Source of the DNA: Pseudomonas cichorii
GTDB taxonomy: Bacteria > Pseudomonadota > Gammaproteobacteria > Pseudomonadales > Pseudomonadaceae
DNA: 64,000 nt
NCBI RefSeq assembly: GCF_015471405.1
Contig: NZ_BLVZ01000002.1
Span: 248,001 to 312,000, forward strand
Reading direction: 5' to 3'
The translations under genes and the position numbers were made by a program. How positions within the stretch are numbered: the stretch's first letter is position 1; each line of letters starts with the position of its first letter. Of the stretch, positions 16,750 through 25,614 are shown in pieces. A model generated the notes under the pieces. That model saw nothing but the letters and a program-made list of their open reading frames with translations, did not search any database and was not told where the DNA came from.

Positions 16750-18633
16750 ATGAGACATCTCAGGTTCAACCAGAAGATATTACTGATCGCCGCGCTGGTG
16801 ATCATGACAGTGTTTTGCGCGTTTTCCGCGCTGAATGACGTTCGCTTGCGTGACGACAACCTACAGAGAATCGAACAAAGCACCCGCGCACTCTCGGTCT
16901 CGATGGCCCATGACATTCAGAGCTGGCTGGACGGGCGGATGATTCTGATCAAGAACGTTGCCGAATCCATCGGCCAGGCGCCCTCGCCTGAAAACATACT
17001 CGGCAAGTTGCAGGGCCAGGTGCTGATGGAGCAGTTCATTGCCGGCTATGTCGGCACCCGTGACGGCGGCTTCCACATCTATCCACCGCGACAGATGCCT
17101 GCCGGATACGACAGCCGGGAACGGCAGTGGTACAAGGATGCCATCGATCAGGGCACAGCGATGACAGAACCCTACGTCGGCGCTGGTATCGATTACCGGA
17201 TCATCACTCAGGCGGCCGTCATCCGTTCCGGCGGGCAAACCCTTGGGGTTCTGGGTGCCAGCCTGAACATCGAGACCATTTCCCGGACCATCAATGCGCA
17301 GGTGTTCGAGGGTGGCGGTTACGCCCTCCTGGTGAGCAAGGCCGGCAAGATACTGGTTCACCCGGACAAGGCGCTTATCGGCAAGACCCTGGCCGACCTG
17401 TTTCCCGCAGAGACGCTGACGCTGAGCGACAGACTGGTCGAAGCTGCGTCGGTGGATGGTCCGAAACTTACCCTGTTCACCCCCGTCAAAGGCCTGCCCT
17501 CACAGGACTGGTACATCGGCATCGTGCTGGATAAGCAGGCGGCCCTGGCCAGTATCTCGGCGTTCCGTAACTCAGCAATCATCGCCACAATCGTTGCCGG
17601 CCTGATTACCTTGCTGCTGCTCGGATTGCTGATGCGCGTGCTGATGAAACCCCTGCACCTGATCAACCACGCGATGGAAGACATTGCTCAGGGCGATGGC
17701 GACCTGACACGGCGCTTGTCGATTGTCTCCCACGATGAGTTCGGACACCTGGCCGAGAGCTTCAATCGATTCGGCGACCGGATTCATGCCTCCATCACCG
17801 AAGTTTCATCCACGACACAGGCCTTGAACGAAGCCACCCGCCGAGTCCTGTCGGCGTCCAACTCTTCGGTGGAAAAGTCGGAGCACCAGTCGGGCTACAC
17901 CACCACCGTTGCAGCAGCTATCGAAGAACTGGGAGCGGCAGCACAGGAAATAGCCTCAAGTGCCTCGGCAGCCTCAAGAGGTGCATCCAGCGCCAGGACA
18001 CAGATCGACTGGACCAGTACGCTGGTCGAAAAAACGGTCGATACGATGAGTCAGTTGCAACAGAACATCGAAACGACACGCACCCAGATCGAAGACCTCA
18101 ACGCCAAAAGCGCCAATATCGGCAAGGTGCTGGAAGTCATTTCGACGATATCCGGCAAGACCAACCTGCTGGCCTTGAACGCAGCCATTGAAGCGGCCAG
18201 AGCGGGTGAGGCAGGCCGAGGGTTCGCGGTGGTGGCGGACGAGGTCCGAAGCCTGGCCCATCACACCCAGAATGCGACCGAAGAAATCCGCGCAGTGATC
18301 CAGGCGCTGCAGGACGGTGCCACACAGGCTGCCGAGACCATGTCCCTCAGCCATGAAATGGGCAGCCAGAGCGTAAGGGTGGCAACCGAGGCTGGCGCCA
18401 GCCTGCTGAGCGTCGTGTCACGTATCAGCGAGATCGATGACGTGTGCCTGACAGTCGCCGCGGCGACCGAGGAACAGACCACTGCCGTCGATCAACTGAC
18501 CCGTGATGTGCATGCGATCAGCCAGTTGAACCACCAGGCCACCGACAACCTGAATGCAACCCTCAAAGCCTGCGGCGAGCTGGACTTTGAGGCCGGACGG
18601 CTCAGGAGTGTTGTCGATACCTTCAAGTTGTAA
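16750..18633 (+). CDS. Methyl-accepting chemotaxis protein with dCache sensor
   Basis: The 627-residue chemoreceptor has transmembrane helices at about 9-30 and 280-300 around a periplasmic dCache_1 domain, then HAMP and the cytoplasmic signalling helix bundle with the hairpin tip [20 protein letters not shown]. The sensor carries Y-x4-R-x-W-Y (YDSRERQWY), the first half of the amino-acid binding signature known from PctA. The expected Y-x-D that follows reads YVG, so the aspartate contacting the ligand amino group is absent; the ligand may be another molecule. ATG at 16750 is used; GTG at 16747 is the alternative. It is apparently transcribed alone, 182 bp after oprD. Confidence 0.9.
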   Translation: MRHLRFNQKILLIAALVIMTVFCAFSALNDVRLRDDNLQRIEQSTRALSVSMAHDIQSWLDGRMILIKNVAESIGQAPSPENILGKLQGQVLMEQFIAGYVGTRDGGFHIYPPRQMPAGYDSRERQWYKDAIDQGTAMTEPYVGAGIDYRIITQAAVIRSGGQTLGVLGASLNIETISRTINAQVFEGGGYALLVSKAGKILVHPDKALIGKTLADLFPAETLTLSDRLVEAASVDGPKLTLFTPVKGLPSQDWYIGIVLDKQAALASISAFRNSAIIATIVAGLITLLLLGLLMRVLMKPLHLINHAMEDIAQGDGDLTRRLSIVSHDEFGHLAESFNRFGDRIHASITEVSSTTQALNEATRRVLSASNSSVEKSEHQSGYTTTVAAAIEELGAAAQEIASSASAASRGASSARTQIDWTSTLVEKTVDTMSQLQQNIETTRTQIEDLNAKSANIGKVLEVISTISGKTNLLALNAAIEAARAGEAGRGFAVVADEVRSLAHHTQNATEEIRAVIQALQDGATQAAETMSLSHEMGSQSVRVATEAGASLLSVVSRISEIDDVCLTVAAATEEQTTAVDQLTRDVHAISQLNHQATDNLNATLKACGELDFEAGRLRSVVDTFKL

Positions 18634-18673
18634 CTCGGCAAGCGGTCTGTGTCGGGGGCGCTGCTCACAATCC

Positions 18674-18763
18674 GTAGGACCGGATTTATCCGGGAAGGCG
18701 GTATTTAGGCCGATGAAGATGAAGCGCCTGCACAGGCCTCTTCCCGGCTGAAGCCGGTCCTAC
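18674..18763. repeat. REPIN (two inverted REP elements)
   Basis: GTAGGACCGGATTTATCCGG (18674-18693, continuing GAAG) and the inverted CTTCCCGGCTGAAGCCGGTC (18740-18759, continuing CTAC) flank a 42-bp spacer. It lies between the convergent chemoreceptor and DsbA-like genes. Each REP is itself a small hairpin (CCGGATTTATCCGG, CCGGCTGAAGCCGG). Confidence 0.82.
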
Positions 18764-18786
18764 AAACGATGCCACCAGCGCAGTTC

Positions 18787-19434
18787 TTACACGCTCTTGT
18801 TGATGATCTGCCGGATCGCGCCGACAAACACATCGACAGGCTGGCCGCCAGACACGGCGTATTCGTCGTTGAACACGATGGTCGGCACCGAACTGACGCC
18901 GCGTGAGGTCCAGAGTTGTTCAGCCTCACGTACTTCGGCGGCATATTCGCCAGAAGCAAGAATGGCCTCGGCACGCAGGCGGTCCAGTCCCACTTTTTGC
19001 GCCACAGTGGCCAGAGTCTGGTGGCTGGACGGGTCTGCGAGATCGGTGAAATAGGCGGTAAACAGGGCTTGCTTCAACGCCGGTTGCTTGCCTTCCAGTT
19101 CAGCCCAGTGCAGCAGGCGATGGGCATCGAACGTGTTGTAGATGCGCCGCTCGCCCTGGGTAAAGACAAACCCCAGCTCTGCGCCACGCGCCCGGATGTT
19201 CTCGTGGATGTCGTTCATCTGCTCAGGCGTGGAGCCGTATTTCTCGGCCAGGTGTTCCTTGATGTCCTGGCCTTCGGCAACCATGTTCGGGTTCAGCTCG
19301 AAGGGCTGGAAATGAAGCTGCGCCTGCACTTCATCACCCAGCGCCTCAAGGGCCTGCTCCAGGGCACGCAAGCCAATGGCGCACCACGGGCAGGAAACGT
19401 CGGAAACGAAATCGATTTTCAGGGGAGTGGTCAT
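18787..19434 (-). CDS. DsbA family (FrnE-like) oxidoreductase
   Basis: The 215-residue protein is a thioredoxin-fold DsbA relative of the FrnE/2-hydroxychromene isomerase-like group, with the active-site motif CPWC in FVSDVSCPWCAIG and the cis-proline loop SSVPTIVFNDEYAVSGGQP. It has no signal peptide, so it is cytoplasmic. Members are poorly characterised thiol oxidoreductases or isomerases. MTTPLKIDF at 19434 is taken as start because the thioredoxin fold begins directly after it. It lies 46 bp downstream of the alpha/beta hydrolase gene on the same strand, probably one transcript. Confidence 0.85.
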   Translation of the reverse strand: MTTPLKIDFVSDVSCPWCAIGLRALEQALEALGDEVQAQLHFQPFELNPNMVAEGQDIKEHLAEKYGSTPEQMNDIHENIRARGAELGFVFTQGERRIYNTFDAHRLLHWAELEGKQPALKQALFTAYFTDLADPSSHQTLATVAQKVGLDRLRAEAILASGEYAAEVREAEQLWTSRGVSSVPTIVFNDEYAVSGGQPVDVFVGAIRQIINKSV

Positions 19435-19480
19435 CGTGACGCTCGCACTTGGCAGAAAACAGTCACGATACACGTCTGGC

Positions 19481-20473
19481 TTACAACTGCGCCACATGCC
19501 GTCCGTCTTCATGCTGCGCCTTGAGATAAGGCAACACTGCCGCCAGCAACGGCGCCTTGAACGCTTCCTGAAAGCGATGCGCCAAGCCGGGAATCAGGCG
19601 TAACTGACTGCCCTGGATATGCGCAGCGACATGCACGCCATGCATGACCGGCAGCAGTGGATCGGCCGTTCCATGGACCACCAGCACCGGAAGACGCAAG
19701 CGGTTGAGCAGTTCGACCCGGCTGGGTTCGGCCAGAATCGCGGTGATCTGACGTTTTACGCCTTCGGGGTTGAAGGCCCGGTCATAAGAGGCTGCAGCCT
19801 GTTGCAGGAGCATTTCCCTATCGTCCTTGATCTGCGGGCTGCCCAGGGCGGCCAGCAGATCCGCCTGCTGCTCGATGGCAATCTCGCGGTTGGGCGCGCC
19901 ACGGCGGGCCAGCAATTGCATCAAGGCAGCATTGGGCATCGGCAAGCCCTGGGCGCCGGAACTGGTCATGATCAGGGTCAGGCTTTCGATTCGTTGCGGG
20001 GCAAGGTCGGCAAGATGCTGAGCAATCATGCCGCCCATGCTCGCCCCCAGCACATGAAACTGTTCAACGTGCAGCGCATCCATCAAGCCCAGCGCATCAT
20101 CGGCCATATCGGTCAGGGAATAGACCGCAGACACCGGCAAGCCGAGCTTGTAGCGCAGCACTTCATAAGTGAGGTTGGCATCCGCAGGAGGCTGGACCCA
20201 GGTCGACAGGCCAACATCGCGGTTGTCGTAGCGAATCACCCGATAGCCTTGCTGACAAAGGGCAACCACCACTTCGTCAGGCCAGTGAATCAGCTGCCCG
20301 CCAAGGCCCATGACCAGCAGCAAGGCAGGGTCGGATTCATTGCCGATACTTTGATAGGCAATACGAACTTCCTTGAGTTCGGCAATCTGTACAGGAGCAC
20401 TGACATCGCATCGAGAGGCCGCAAAAGACGGCAAGCCGCACAAGAGCGCGGCCAGAAAGAGTAAAACCCGCAT
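19481..20473 (-). CDS. Exported alpha/beta hydrolase
   Basis: The 330-residue protein has a signal peptide (MRVLLFLAALLCGLPSFAA) and an alpha/beta-hydrolase fold: oxyanion region LLVMGLGGQLIHW, nucleophile elbow GASMGG (Ser), acid in HGTADPLLP (Asp) and catalytic His in GLAHRFQE. It resembles bacterial periplasmic esterases related to the 3-oxoadipate enol-lactonase/bromoperoxidase group, but the substrate cannot be read from the sequence. The ATG at 20473 is chosen because it gives the clean signal peptide. It is divergent from metR and precedes the DsbA-like gene. Confidence 0.82.
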   Translation of the reverse strand: MRVLLFLAALLCGLPSFAASRCDVSAPVQIAELKEVRIAYQSIGNESDPALLLVMGLGGQLIHWPDEVVVALCQQGYRVIRYDNRDVGLSTWVQPPADANLTYEVLRYKLGLPVSAVYSLTDMADDALGLMDALHVEQFHVLGASMGGMIAQHLADLAPQRIESLTLIMTSSGAQGLPMPNAALMQLLARRGAPNREIAIEQQADLLAALGSPQIKDDREMLLQQAAASYDRAFNPEGVKRQITAILAEPSRVELLNRLRLPVLVVHGTADPLLPVMHGVHVAAHIQGSQLRLIPGLAHRFQEAFKAPLLAAVLPYLKAQHEDGRHVAQL

Positions 20474-20759
20474 GAAAAACACCAAAAAACAGATCCCCAG
20501 TAGGCAATAAGTCTGATGATGTTTTTCAAAGCGCGCTGCCACAGTTGCGTGACAGTTTGATGAATCGGGATCAACGGCAAAATGGCCGCTGAAAATCCCT
20601 TACCGGCTCTTGGCGGGGATGCGCGGAAATCCAAGGCTGTGCGCCAAAGCCATGCTGCGTTCGCCATAAAAGATGGCGCTATTGTCGACAGCCAGACAAA
20701 CATGAGACAAACTCATTGTTTTCTCTTTGATCACAAATTTCATTCATGGAGCGCTCAAG
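20474..20759. promoter_or_regulatory. Divergent regulatory region between hydrolase and metR
   Basis: The 286-bp spacer holds the promoters of both genes. TGAATCGGGATCA at 20561-20573 matches the MetR box TGAA-N5-TTCA with one mismatch, a weak hint of MetR autoregulation. No open reading frame in it has support. Confidence 0.3.
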
Positions 20760-21677
20760 GTGCTTGAAATACGTCACCTCAAAACCCTGCACGCCTTACG
20801 CGAGGCCGACAGCCTTGTGGAAGCTGCCGAGCGCTTGCACCTGACCCAGTCCGCCCTCTCCCACCAGTTCAAGGAACTGGAGGAGCGCATGGGTATGCAG
20901 TTGTTCGTGCGCAAGACCAAACCGGTGCGCTTTACCAGCGCCGGGCTGCGCCTGTTGCAACTGGCCGATTCATTGCTGCCCCAATTGCGCAGCGCCGAAC
21001 GCGACATTGCGCGACTGGCAGGCGGTACAGCCGGGCGTCTGCACATGGCTATCGAATGCCATAGCTGCTTTCAGTGGCTGATGCCGACCATCGACCAGTT
21101 CCGTGACTCCTGGCCGGAGGTCGAACTGGATCTGTCTTCGGGTTTTTCGTTCGCTCCGTTGCCGGCACTGGCTCGCGGTGATCTGGATCTGGTGGTCACT
21201 TCAGACCCGCTGGACATTCCCGGCATCACCTATGTGCCGCTGTTCACTTACGAAGCAATGCTCGCCGTGGCCAACCAGCATGCACTGGCGAACAAGCCCT
21301 ACATCGTGCCGGAGGACCTGGTCACTGAAACGCTGATCACTTATCCAGTGGAGCGGGATCGGCTGGATATTTTCACGCGCTTCCTGGAGCCGGCCGACAT
21401 TGAACCGGCGCAGGTCCGCACTTCCGAACTGACGGTCATGATGATGCAACTGGTGGCCAGCGGACGCGGCGTGTGCGGCATGCCTCATTGGGCACTGCAC
21501 GAGTACAGCTCGCGTGGCTACGTAAAGGCCAAGCGCCTGGGTGAAAAGGGATTGTTCGCGACGCTTTATGCAGGTATTCGCGCCGATATGCTCGACGCGC
21601 CTTACATGCGTGATTTCCTGCTGACGGCGAAGGACACGTCGTTTTCGACACTGGACGGGGTGAGTGCGGTGCGTTGA
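20760..21677 (+). CDS. metR: LysR-type methionine regulator MetR
   Basis: The 305-residue protein starts VLEIRHLKTLHALREADSL, a hallmark of MetR, with the helix-turn-helix AAERLHLTQSALSHQFKELE followed by a LysR effector domain. MetR activates metE/metH and related genes, with homocysteine as co-effector. GTG at 20760 is chosen because the protein then has the exact length and start of MetR; the in-frame ATG at 20727 would add eleven residues. It is followed immediately by a large REP hairpin. Confidence 0.9.
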   Translation: MLEIRHLKTLHALREADSLVEAAERLHLTQSALSHQFKELEERMGMQLFVRKTKPVRFTSAGLRLLQLADSLLPQLRSAERDIARLAGGTAGRLHMAIECHSCFQWLMPTIDQFRDSWPEVELDLSSGFSFAPLPALARGDLDLVVTSDPLDIPGITYVPLFTYEAMLAVANQHALANKPYIVPEDLVTETLITYPVERDRLDIFTRFLEPADIEPAQVRTSELTVMMMQLVASGRGVCGMPHWALHEYSSRGYVKAKRLGEKGLFATLYAGIRADMLDAPYMRDFLLTAKDTSFSTLDGVSAVR

Positions 21678-21685
21678 ACCCAGCA

Positions 21686-21732
21686 GGAGCGAATTCATTC
21701 GCGAAAAAGCCCTTCGCGAATGAATTCGCTCC
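21686..21732. repeat. Back-to-back REP pair, perfect 20-bp inverted repeat
   Basis: Left arm GGAGCGAATTCATTCGCGAA and its exact complement at 21713-21732, separated by a 7-nt loop. It fills the gap between convergent metR and the Nudix gene and probably terminates both. The arms match the single REP at 7033-7055. Confidence 0.88.
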
Positions 21733-21736
21733 GTGA

Positions 21737-22144
21737 TCAGGCTTCTTCGCGCATCTCGCGATACAGCGGCAGGATCAAGTCGCGGGTCAGAGGAGCCAGC
21801 ACCAGTTCCGGGTGTTGCTCTGGCCCAATCCAGATGATTTCCTCGATCTCGGCCGCCGGTACGACCTGGGCATCGGTGCGTACCCCGAACAACTGGCAAT
21901 GCACTTCAAAGCCCGGCTCGTTGGCCGCCGGAGCGCTGAATTCACCAAGGAAAATGGCCTGTTGCGGGTCAATCACCAGGCCCAGTTCTTCTTCCAGCTC
22001 CCGAACCAGCGCATTTACCGCTGGCTCGTGCGCTTCAATCTTGCCGCCCGGCTGCATGAACGCCTCGGTACCGCGCTTGCGTACCAACAAGGTCTGGCCA
22101 TCCGGGGCAATCAACAAGGCTGCGGCAATATTGATGATCTTCAT
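21737..22144 (-). CDS. Nudix hydrolase
   Basis: The 135-residue enzyme carries a complete Nudix box, G-x5-E-x7-REL-E-EE-L-GL ([20 protein letters not shown] then LGL), for Mg2+-dependent cleavage of nucleoside diphosphates linked to another group. The start [24 protein letters not shown] resembles MutT/8-oxo-dGTPase-like members, but the substrate cannot be told. Its ATG overlaps the ddlA stop by four bases, so it is translated with ddlA. Confidence 0.87.
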   Translation of the reverse strand: MKIINIAAALLIAPDGQTLLVRKRGTEAFMQPGGKIEAHEPAVNALVRELEEELGLVIDPQQAIFLGEFSAPAANEPGFEVHCQLFGVRTDAQVVPAAEIEEIIWIGPEQHPELVLAPLTRDLILPLYREMREEA

Positions 22145-23232
22145 GCAAAGATGTCCGTCTTCAGCAAGCGAGCCTCATCATCGCGCTCCAGTGCCAGTAC
22201 GATCAAGCGATCAATCAGACCGGCGTAGGACAAGCCAGTGGCCTGCCAGAGCTTGGGGTACATGCTGATGGAGGTGAAACCGGGGATCGTGTTGATCTCG
22301 TTGATGATGATCTCCCGCGCTTCGGTGACGAAGAAGTCGACACGCGCCAGCCCGGCACAGCCCAGAACCCGATAGGCCTGCAATGCAACTTCGCGCACCT
22401 GTTCGCTGAGTTCTGGCGCAAGTTCGGCGGGGATGGCGATACGCGCCTGATCACCGTTGAGGTACTTGGTGTCGTAGGCGTAGAACTCGTCATTGGCGAT
22501 GACTTCGCCACATACACTGACCTGCGGCTCACGGTTGCCCAGCACCGCACATTCCACTTCCCGGCCGACAATGCCCTGTTCGATCAGAACCTTGTGGTCG
22601 AACTCGAAGGCCAGCGCCAGGGCCGCTTCGAACCCGGCTTCGTCGGTCACCTTGCTGACGCCCACCGAAGAGCCCTGGCTCGCCGGTTTGACGAACATCG
22701 GCAGCCCCAGTTGCCCGGCCACGTCGCTGAACTGAGCTGTCTGGCCACGCATCAGCACCACGAACGGTGCCACGCTGATGTCGGCATCGCGCAGCAGGCG
22801 CTTGGTCACGTCTTTATCCATGCAGGCCGCAGAGCCCAACACATCCGGCCCTACAAACGGAATCGCCAGCAGGCGCAACAGGCCTTGCAGGGAGCCATCT
22901 TCGCCGTAGGCACCGTGAATCAGCGGGAACACGACATCGATACGCTTGAGCGGCTCGCCCGACCCGACTTCGACGAACTGTCCGCCTGTGCTGCCTGGCA
23001 ACAGGGCCAACAGCTTGCCTGAAGTGCTCAGCCTGATCTTTGCTGGGTCGCTCGCATTGAGCAGGTAATCGCTTTCATCGAACCGCAGCCAACGGCCCAG
23101 CTTGTCGATACCGATCAAGGTCAGCTCGTAGCTTTCGCGATCGATCGCATTGATCACGTTGCGTGCTGACTGCAACGAAACCTCATGCTCGCTGGATTGC
23201 CCACCGAAAACGATGGCGACTGATTTTTTCAA
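22141..23232 (-). CDS. ddlA: D-alanine--D-alanine ligase A
   Basis: The 363-residue ATP-grasp enzyme joins two D-alanines for peptidoglycan precursors. It shows [20 protein letters not shown] at the N-terminus, [15 protein letters not shown], the substrate loop [13 protein letters not shown], and the Mg-binding end [18 protein letters not shown]. The length and the absence of fts/mur neighbours point to the stand-alone DdlA paralogue and not to DdlB of the division cluster. It overlaps the Nudix gene by four bases. Confidence 0.93.
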   Translation of the reverse strand: MKKSVAIVFGGQSSEHEVSLQSARNVINAIDRESYELTLIGIDKLGRWLRFDESDYLLNASDPAKIRLSTSGKLLALLPGSTGGQFVEVGSGEPLKRIDVVFPLIHGAYGEDGSLQGLLRLLAIPFVGPDVLGSAACMDKDVTKRLLRDADISVAPFVVLMRGQTAQFSDVAGQLGLPMFVKPASQGSSVGVSKVTDEAGFEAALALAFEFDHKVLIEQGIVGREVECAVLGNREPQVSVCGEVIANDEFYAYDTKYLNGDQARIAIPAELAPELSEQVREVALQAYRVLGCAGLARVDFFVTEAREIIINEINTIPGFTSISMYPKLWQATGLSYAGLIDRLIVLALERDDEARLLKTDIFA

Positions 23233-23323
23233 CGCGGGTACTCCTGTTTTTCAGGCCGCGAAGATAAAAGCAATGCCCGGCATTAGTCCAGAGGCTCAGT
23301 GGTCGCATGTCCGAAAAGCAGGC

Positions 23324-23346
23324 AAAAAAAATCCCCGGTCCGGAGC
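23324..23346 (-). terminator. Terminator after rpmE2
   Basis: On the minus strand a short G+C-rich hairpin (CTCCGGACCGGGGA) is followed by eight T residues, 44 bp beyond the rpmE2 stop. The stem is short but the T run is strong. Confidence 0.45.
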
Positions 23347-23389
23347 AATCCTGCACAGATCGCCTTGAATCGGGGAGTCGGGTGCCGGA

Positions 23390-23668
23390 TCAAGCAGCGG
23401 GAGTGCCTGCCTTGCTGCCGGAACCGAAGGTTGCGAAGCGCTTGTTGAAGCCCGCGATACGGCCTTCGGTGGTGGTCTTGCGTTGCTGGCCGGTGTACAT
23501 CGGGTGCGAAGCACTGGACACGTCGAGCGCCACGTAAGGGTAGGTATTGCCGTCAGTATGCTGTTGCGTGCGATCGGTATCGACTGTGGAGCCGATCAGG
23601 AAATACACGTCGGCAGCCGTGTCGTGGAACAGCACTGTGCGGTAAGCAGGATGGATATCAGGTTTCAT
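23390..23668 (-). CDS. rpmE2: Ribosomal protein L31 type B (zinc-independent)
   Basis: The 92-residue protein [29 protein letters not shown] is the type B form of L31. The cysteines that bind zinc in normal L31 are absent, so it can replace L31 on ribosomes during zinc shortage and release zinc. The ATG at 23668 is set by homology and follows GGAGGCCCCC. A palindrome fitting a Zur box lies 30 bp upstream, as expected for this gene. It lies upstream of ddlA on the same strand but is separated by a terminator. Confidence 0.92.
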   Translation of the reverse strand: MKPDIHPAYRTVLFHDTAADVYFLIGSTVDTDRTQQHTDGNTYPYVALDVSSASHPMYTGQQRKTTTEGRIAGFNKRFATFGSGSKAGTPAA

Positions 23669-23697
23669 GGGGGCCTCCGGATGAGTTGCTTGAGTAT

Positions 23698-23712
23698 TGT
23701 TATACCATAACA
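23698..23712 (-). promoter_or_regulatory. Zur box of rpmE2
   Basis: TGTTATACCATAACA is a perfect 6-3-6 palindrome, 30 bp upstream of the rpmE2 ATG. It matches the Zur operator type GTTAT-N3-ATAAC and closely resembles the site in front of the ZnuD-like receptor gene (41464-41478). Confidence 0.72.
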
Positions 23713-23723
23713 TAATACTTCAC

Positions 23724-23742
23724 ATTAATGATAATCAATGCT
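23724..23742. promoter_or_regulatory. Possible Fur-box-like sequence
   Basis: ATTAATGATAATCAATGCT matches the 19-bp Fur consensus at about 13 positions, including the central AATGATAATCA. It is next to the Zur box, 207 bp before the following hypothetical gene. It may be chance in an A+T-rich spacer. Confidence 0.25.
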
Positions 23743-23948
23743 GTTTGCTGCTCCCGCCCTGAACTTGATCGGGCTGGCGCTTGAAGCTATGGTTCGCCCC
23801 GCCTCTGCCAAATCAGCGGCCCGGGACGGGGCTCCCGGCTTACTGGTAGCCAGGACAACACGCCAGCGCCTACTACTCACAGCCGTATGGGTCCGTCCAG
23901 CGATTGGCCCTGGACTGCGGATGAAATAACAAGTCGGTAGGATTTCTC

Positions 23949-24314
23949 ATGCCTGATATCACCCACTATGACCTTCCTCAATCCGCTTACGAGCGACTGA
24001 TAGAAGCCCGTGACTCACTGCGTCTGCTCGATGGTTATGTCAACAAGACCGATGTGCTCTGCAACCCTTCGATGCTGGTGGGTTATGTCTCGATGCTGCA
24101 AAACGCCTTGCAGGAAGTGATTGCCGCCAGTACCCCGACCGAGCCACGCGATACGTTCATGCGCAAGGCCGATGAACTGGGCTTCGTCGCACTCAATCCG
24201 AAAGAGCAGGCCTTGATCCAGCATCTGCGCTGGACCAGCCTGGAGGGACGTGACGATATCTATGCCATGGCCGAACGGCTTCGGCATATCAAACCGTGGA
24301 TATTGGAGAGTTGA
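23949..24314 (+). CDS. Hypothetical protein
   Basis: The 121-residue protein is soluble and mostly helical, with no signal peptide, no cysteine pair and no motif I recognise. It begins MPDITHYDLPQSAYERLIEA; the central part, NKTDVLCNPSMLVGYVSMLQ, suggests helical packing. GTAGGA lies seven bases before the ATG and codon use resembles neighbouring Pseudomonas genes, so it is probably real. It stands alone between the rpmE2 regulatory region and a 482-bp spacer. Confidence 0.6.
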   Translation: MPDITHYDLPQSAYERLIEARDSLRLLDGYVNKTDVLCNPSMLVGYVSMLQNALQEVIAASTPTEPRDTFMRKADELGFVALNPKEQALIQHLRWTSLEGRDDIYAMAERLRHIKPWILES

Positions 24315-24796
24315 AGTTTCAATCCACAACTTGATGTTTATCATGCCGTTGAACAGAGAAAAGCAGACCCACAACGAAGTGCGTCATGAAACGTGAAAGA
24401 CTGAATGACATGCCCCGTTGAAAATGAGAAACATTCCATAAGTTGCAAATAATGATTTCTATATTGGAAAGCCTTTTCCGATAAATATATTTTTCATTAT
24501 CCCCATGGAATTAAACATGAAGTCATCTATGTTGAAACTGCCTTCACGCTCCGTGGACACGGGCTCATTTTCATAGGCAGCACAGTTGGTTGGCATTTTG
24601 CCTTTATCCTGACGAGTGTTTTTGACAATTAATGATCGCTCACACTGCACAGGTGCCGTACAGCGAGCCGGACATGCACTGTTACAGGGCAAGTCAACCT
24701 TCAACACACTGTTCAATTACCCGCAACAGATAAAGAGAGTGATGCTCTCTGCATTGCTGTGCCTGCGCTCTACCTATCTATATTCAAGGAGGAAAC
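24315..24796. other. A+T-rich intergenic spacer before the VioB-like operon
   Basis: The 482-bp spacer contains no supported gene. TTGACA at 24622-24627 is a good -35 box, but no -10 box is found at normal spacing. A minus-strand frame at 24459-24716 (85 codons) lacks a Shine-Dalgarno and homology. The promoter of the downstream operon should be in the last 150 bp. Confidence 0.4.
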
Positions 24797-25543
24797 ATGC
24801 CCATCAGCCTGACGTCGCAGTGGTTCATTCAGCCAGGCCAGGAAATAGAAGCACGCCAGGCACTGATACAACTTGCCCGCGATGTACAAAACAACGAACC
24901 CGGTACGCTCACCTATCTGGTAAACACACCTTTCGGTGCCGATGGCCGGCTTCAATCGCTGCCGCCACCTGATCCATTGCTGGTGTTGTTCTTCGAGACC
25001 TATGCAAGCCCCGATGCGTTTCTCGCCCATGTGAACGGGCCGCTCTTCACAAACTTTGTGGCGCAATACGGCCACTGCTTCGTGTCGGCTAACGGCAAGC
25101 CATACACCACAGTGCAATTTCTCGACACACTGGCCGGTTTTTCCGGGCGCAACCTTCAAGAGACAGAAGAGCTCGGCAACCGGCATCCGGCCGTGATGTT
25201 TGAAATCATCGCGAAGGACTCCGCAACGGCCAGGGCGTTCTATCAGCAAGTGTTCGGCTGGCAGTATCAGACCGGGACTGGCGGCTTCTCCTATATCCAC
25301 TTCCCGGCCGGTACTCCGCCGCTACTGGGTGGCATCGGCCAGGCCGATCCTTCCATTCCCGGCTTCGAGCCCGGACACAACTTCTATCTGCTGGTGGACA
25401 CCCTGGAACCGGTGCTTGAAACAGCATTGGCGGCAGGCGGATCGGCGCTGATGCCGCCTACAGCAATCGATGGCTACCGCTTCGCGATGTTCAAGGACCC
25501 GGAAGGCAATCCGGTCGGCCTTATCGAACCCTTCAACACCTGA
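24797..25543 (+). CDS. ABM monooxygenase-like and glyoxalase (VOC) fusion protein
   Basis: The 248-residue cytoplasmic protein has two parts. Residues 1-100 look like an antibiotic-biosynthesis-monooxygenase ferredoxin-like fold (QPGQEIEARQALIQLARDVQ, YLVNTPFG, LLVLFFETYASPDAFLAHVN). Residues 128-246 are a glyoxalase/VOC domain (VMFEIIAKDSATARAFYQQV, FKDPEGNPVGLIEPF) with the final Glu typical of a metal ligand. ABM domains oxidise or isomerise aromatic compounds without cofactor; VOC domains bind metals and open or rearrange small molecules. AAGGAGG precedes the ATG. It is first in an operon with two VioB-like genes, so a role in tailoring the same compound is likely. The product is unknown. 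Confidence 0.75.
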   Translation: MPISLTSQWFIQPGQEIEARQALIQLARDVQNNEPGTLTYLVNTPFGADGRLQSLPPPDPLLVLFFETYASPDAFLAHVNGPLFTNFVAQYGHCFVSANGKPYTTVQFLDTLAGFSGRNLQETEELGNRHPAVMFEIIAKDSATARAFYQQVFGWQYQTGTGGFSYIHFPAGTPPLLGGIGQADPSIPGFEPGHNFYLLVDTLEPVLETALAAGGSALMPPTAIDGYRFAMFKDPEGNPVGLIEPFNT

Positions 25544-25614
25544 ACACGCTTTTTAGCAGGACGCAGCACGGACACAACCTTTCACAACATGGACGCAACA
25601 CGGAGGTATTCGAC

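Noticed and set aside
23738..23929. 63-codon frame between rpmE2 and the hypothetical gene
   Set aside because: No Shine-Dalgarno and no recognisable homology; composition is that of a chance frame.
24622..24638. TTGACAATTAATGATCG, nearly the -35 region of the E. coli trp/tac promoter
   Set aside because: There is no -10 box at 16-18 bp and no vector sequence around it, so it is taken as chance and not as a cloned promoter.
24459..24716. 85-codon Cys-containing minus-strand frame before the VioB-like operon, considered as a peptide precursor
   Set aside because: It lacks a ribosome site and a repeated or leader-core pattern, and runs against the operon it would serve.
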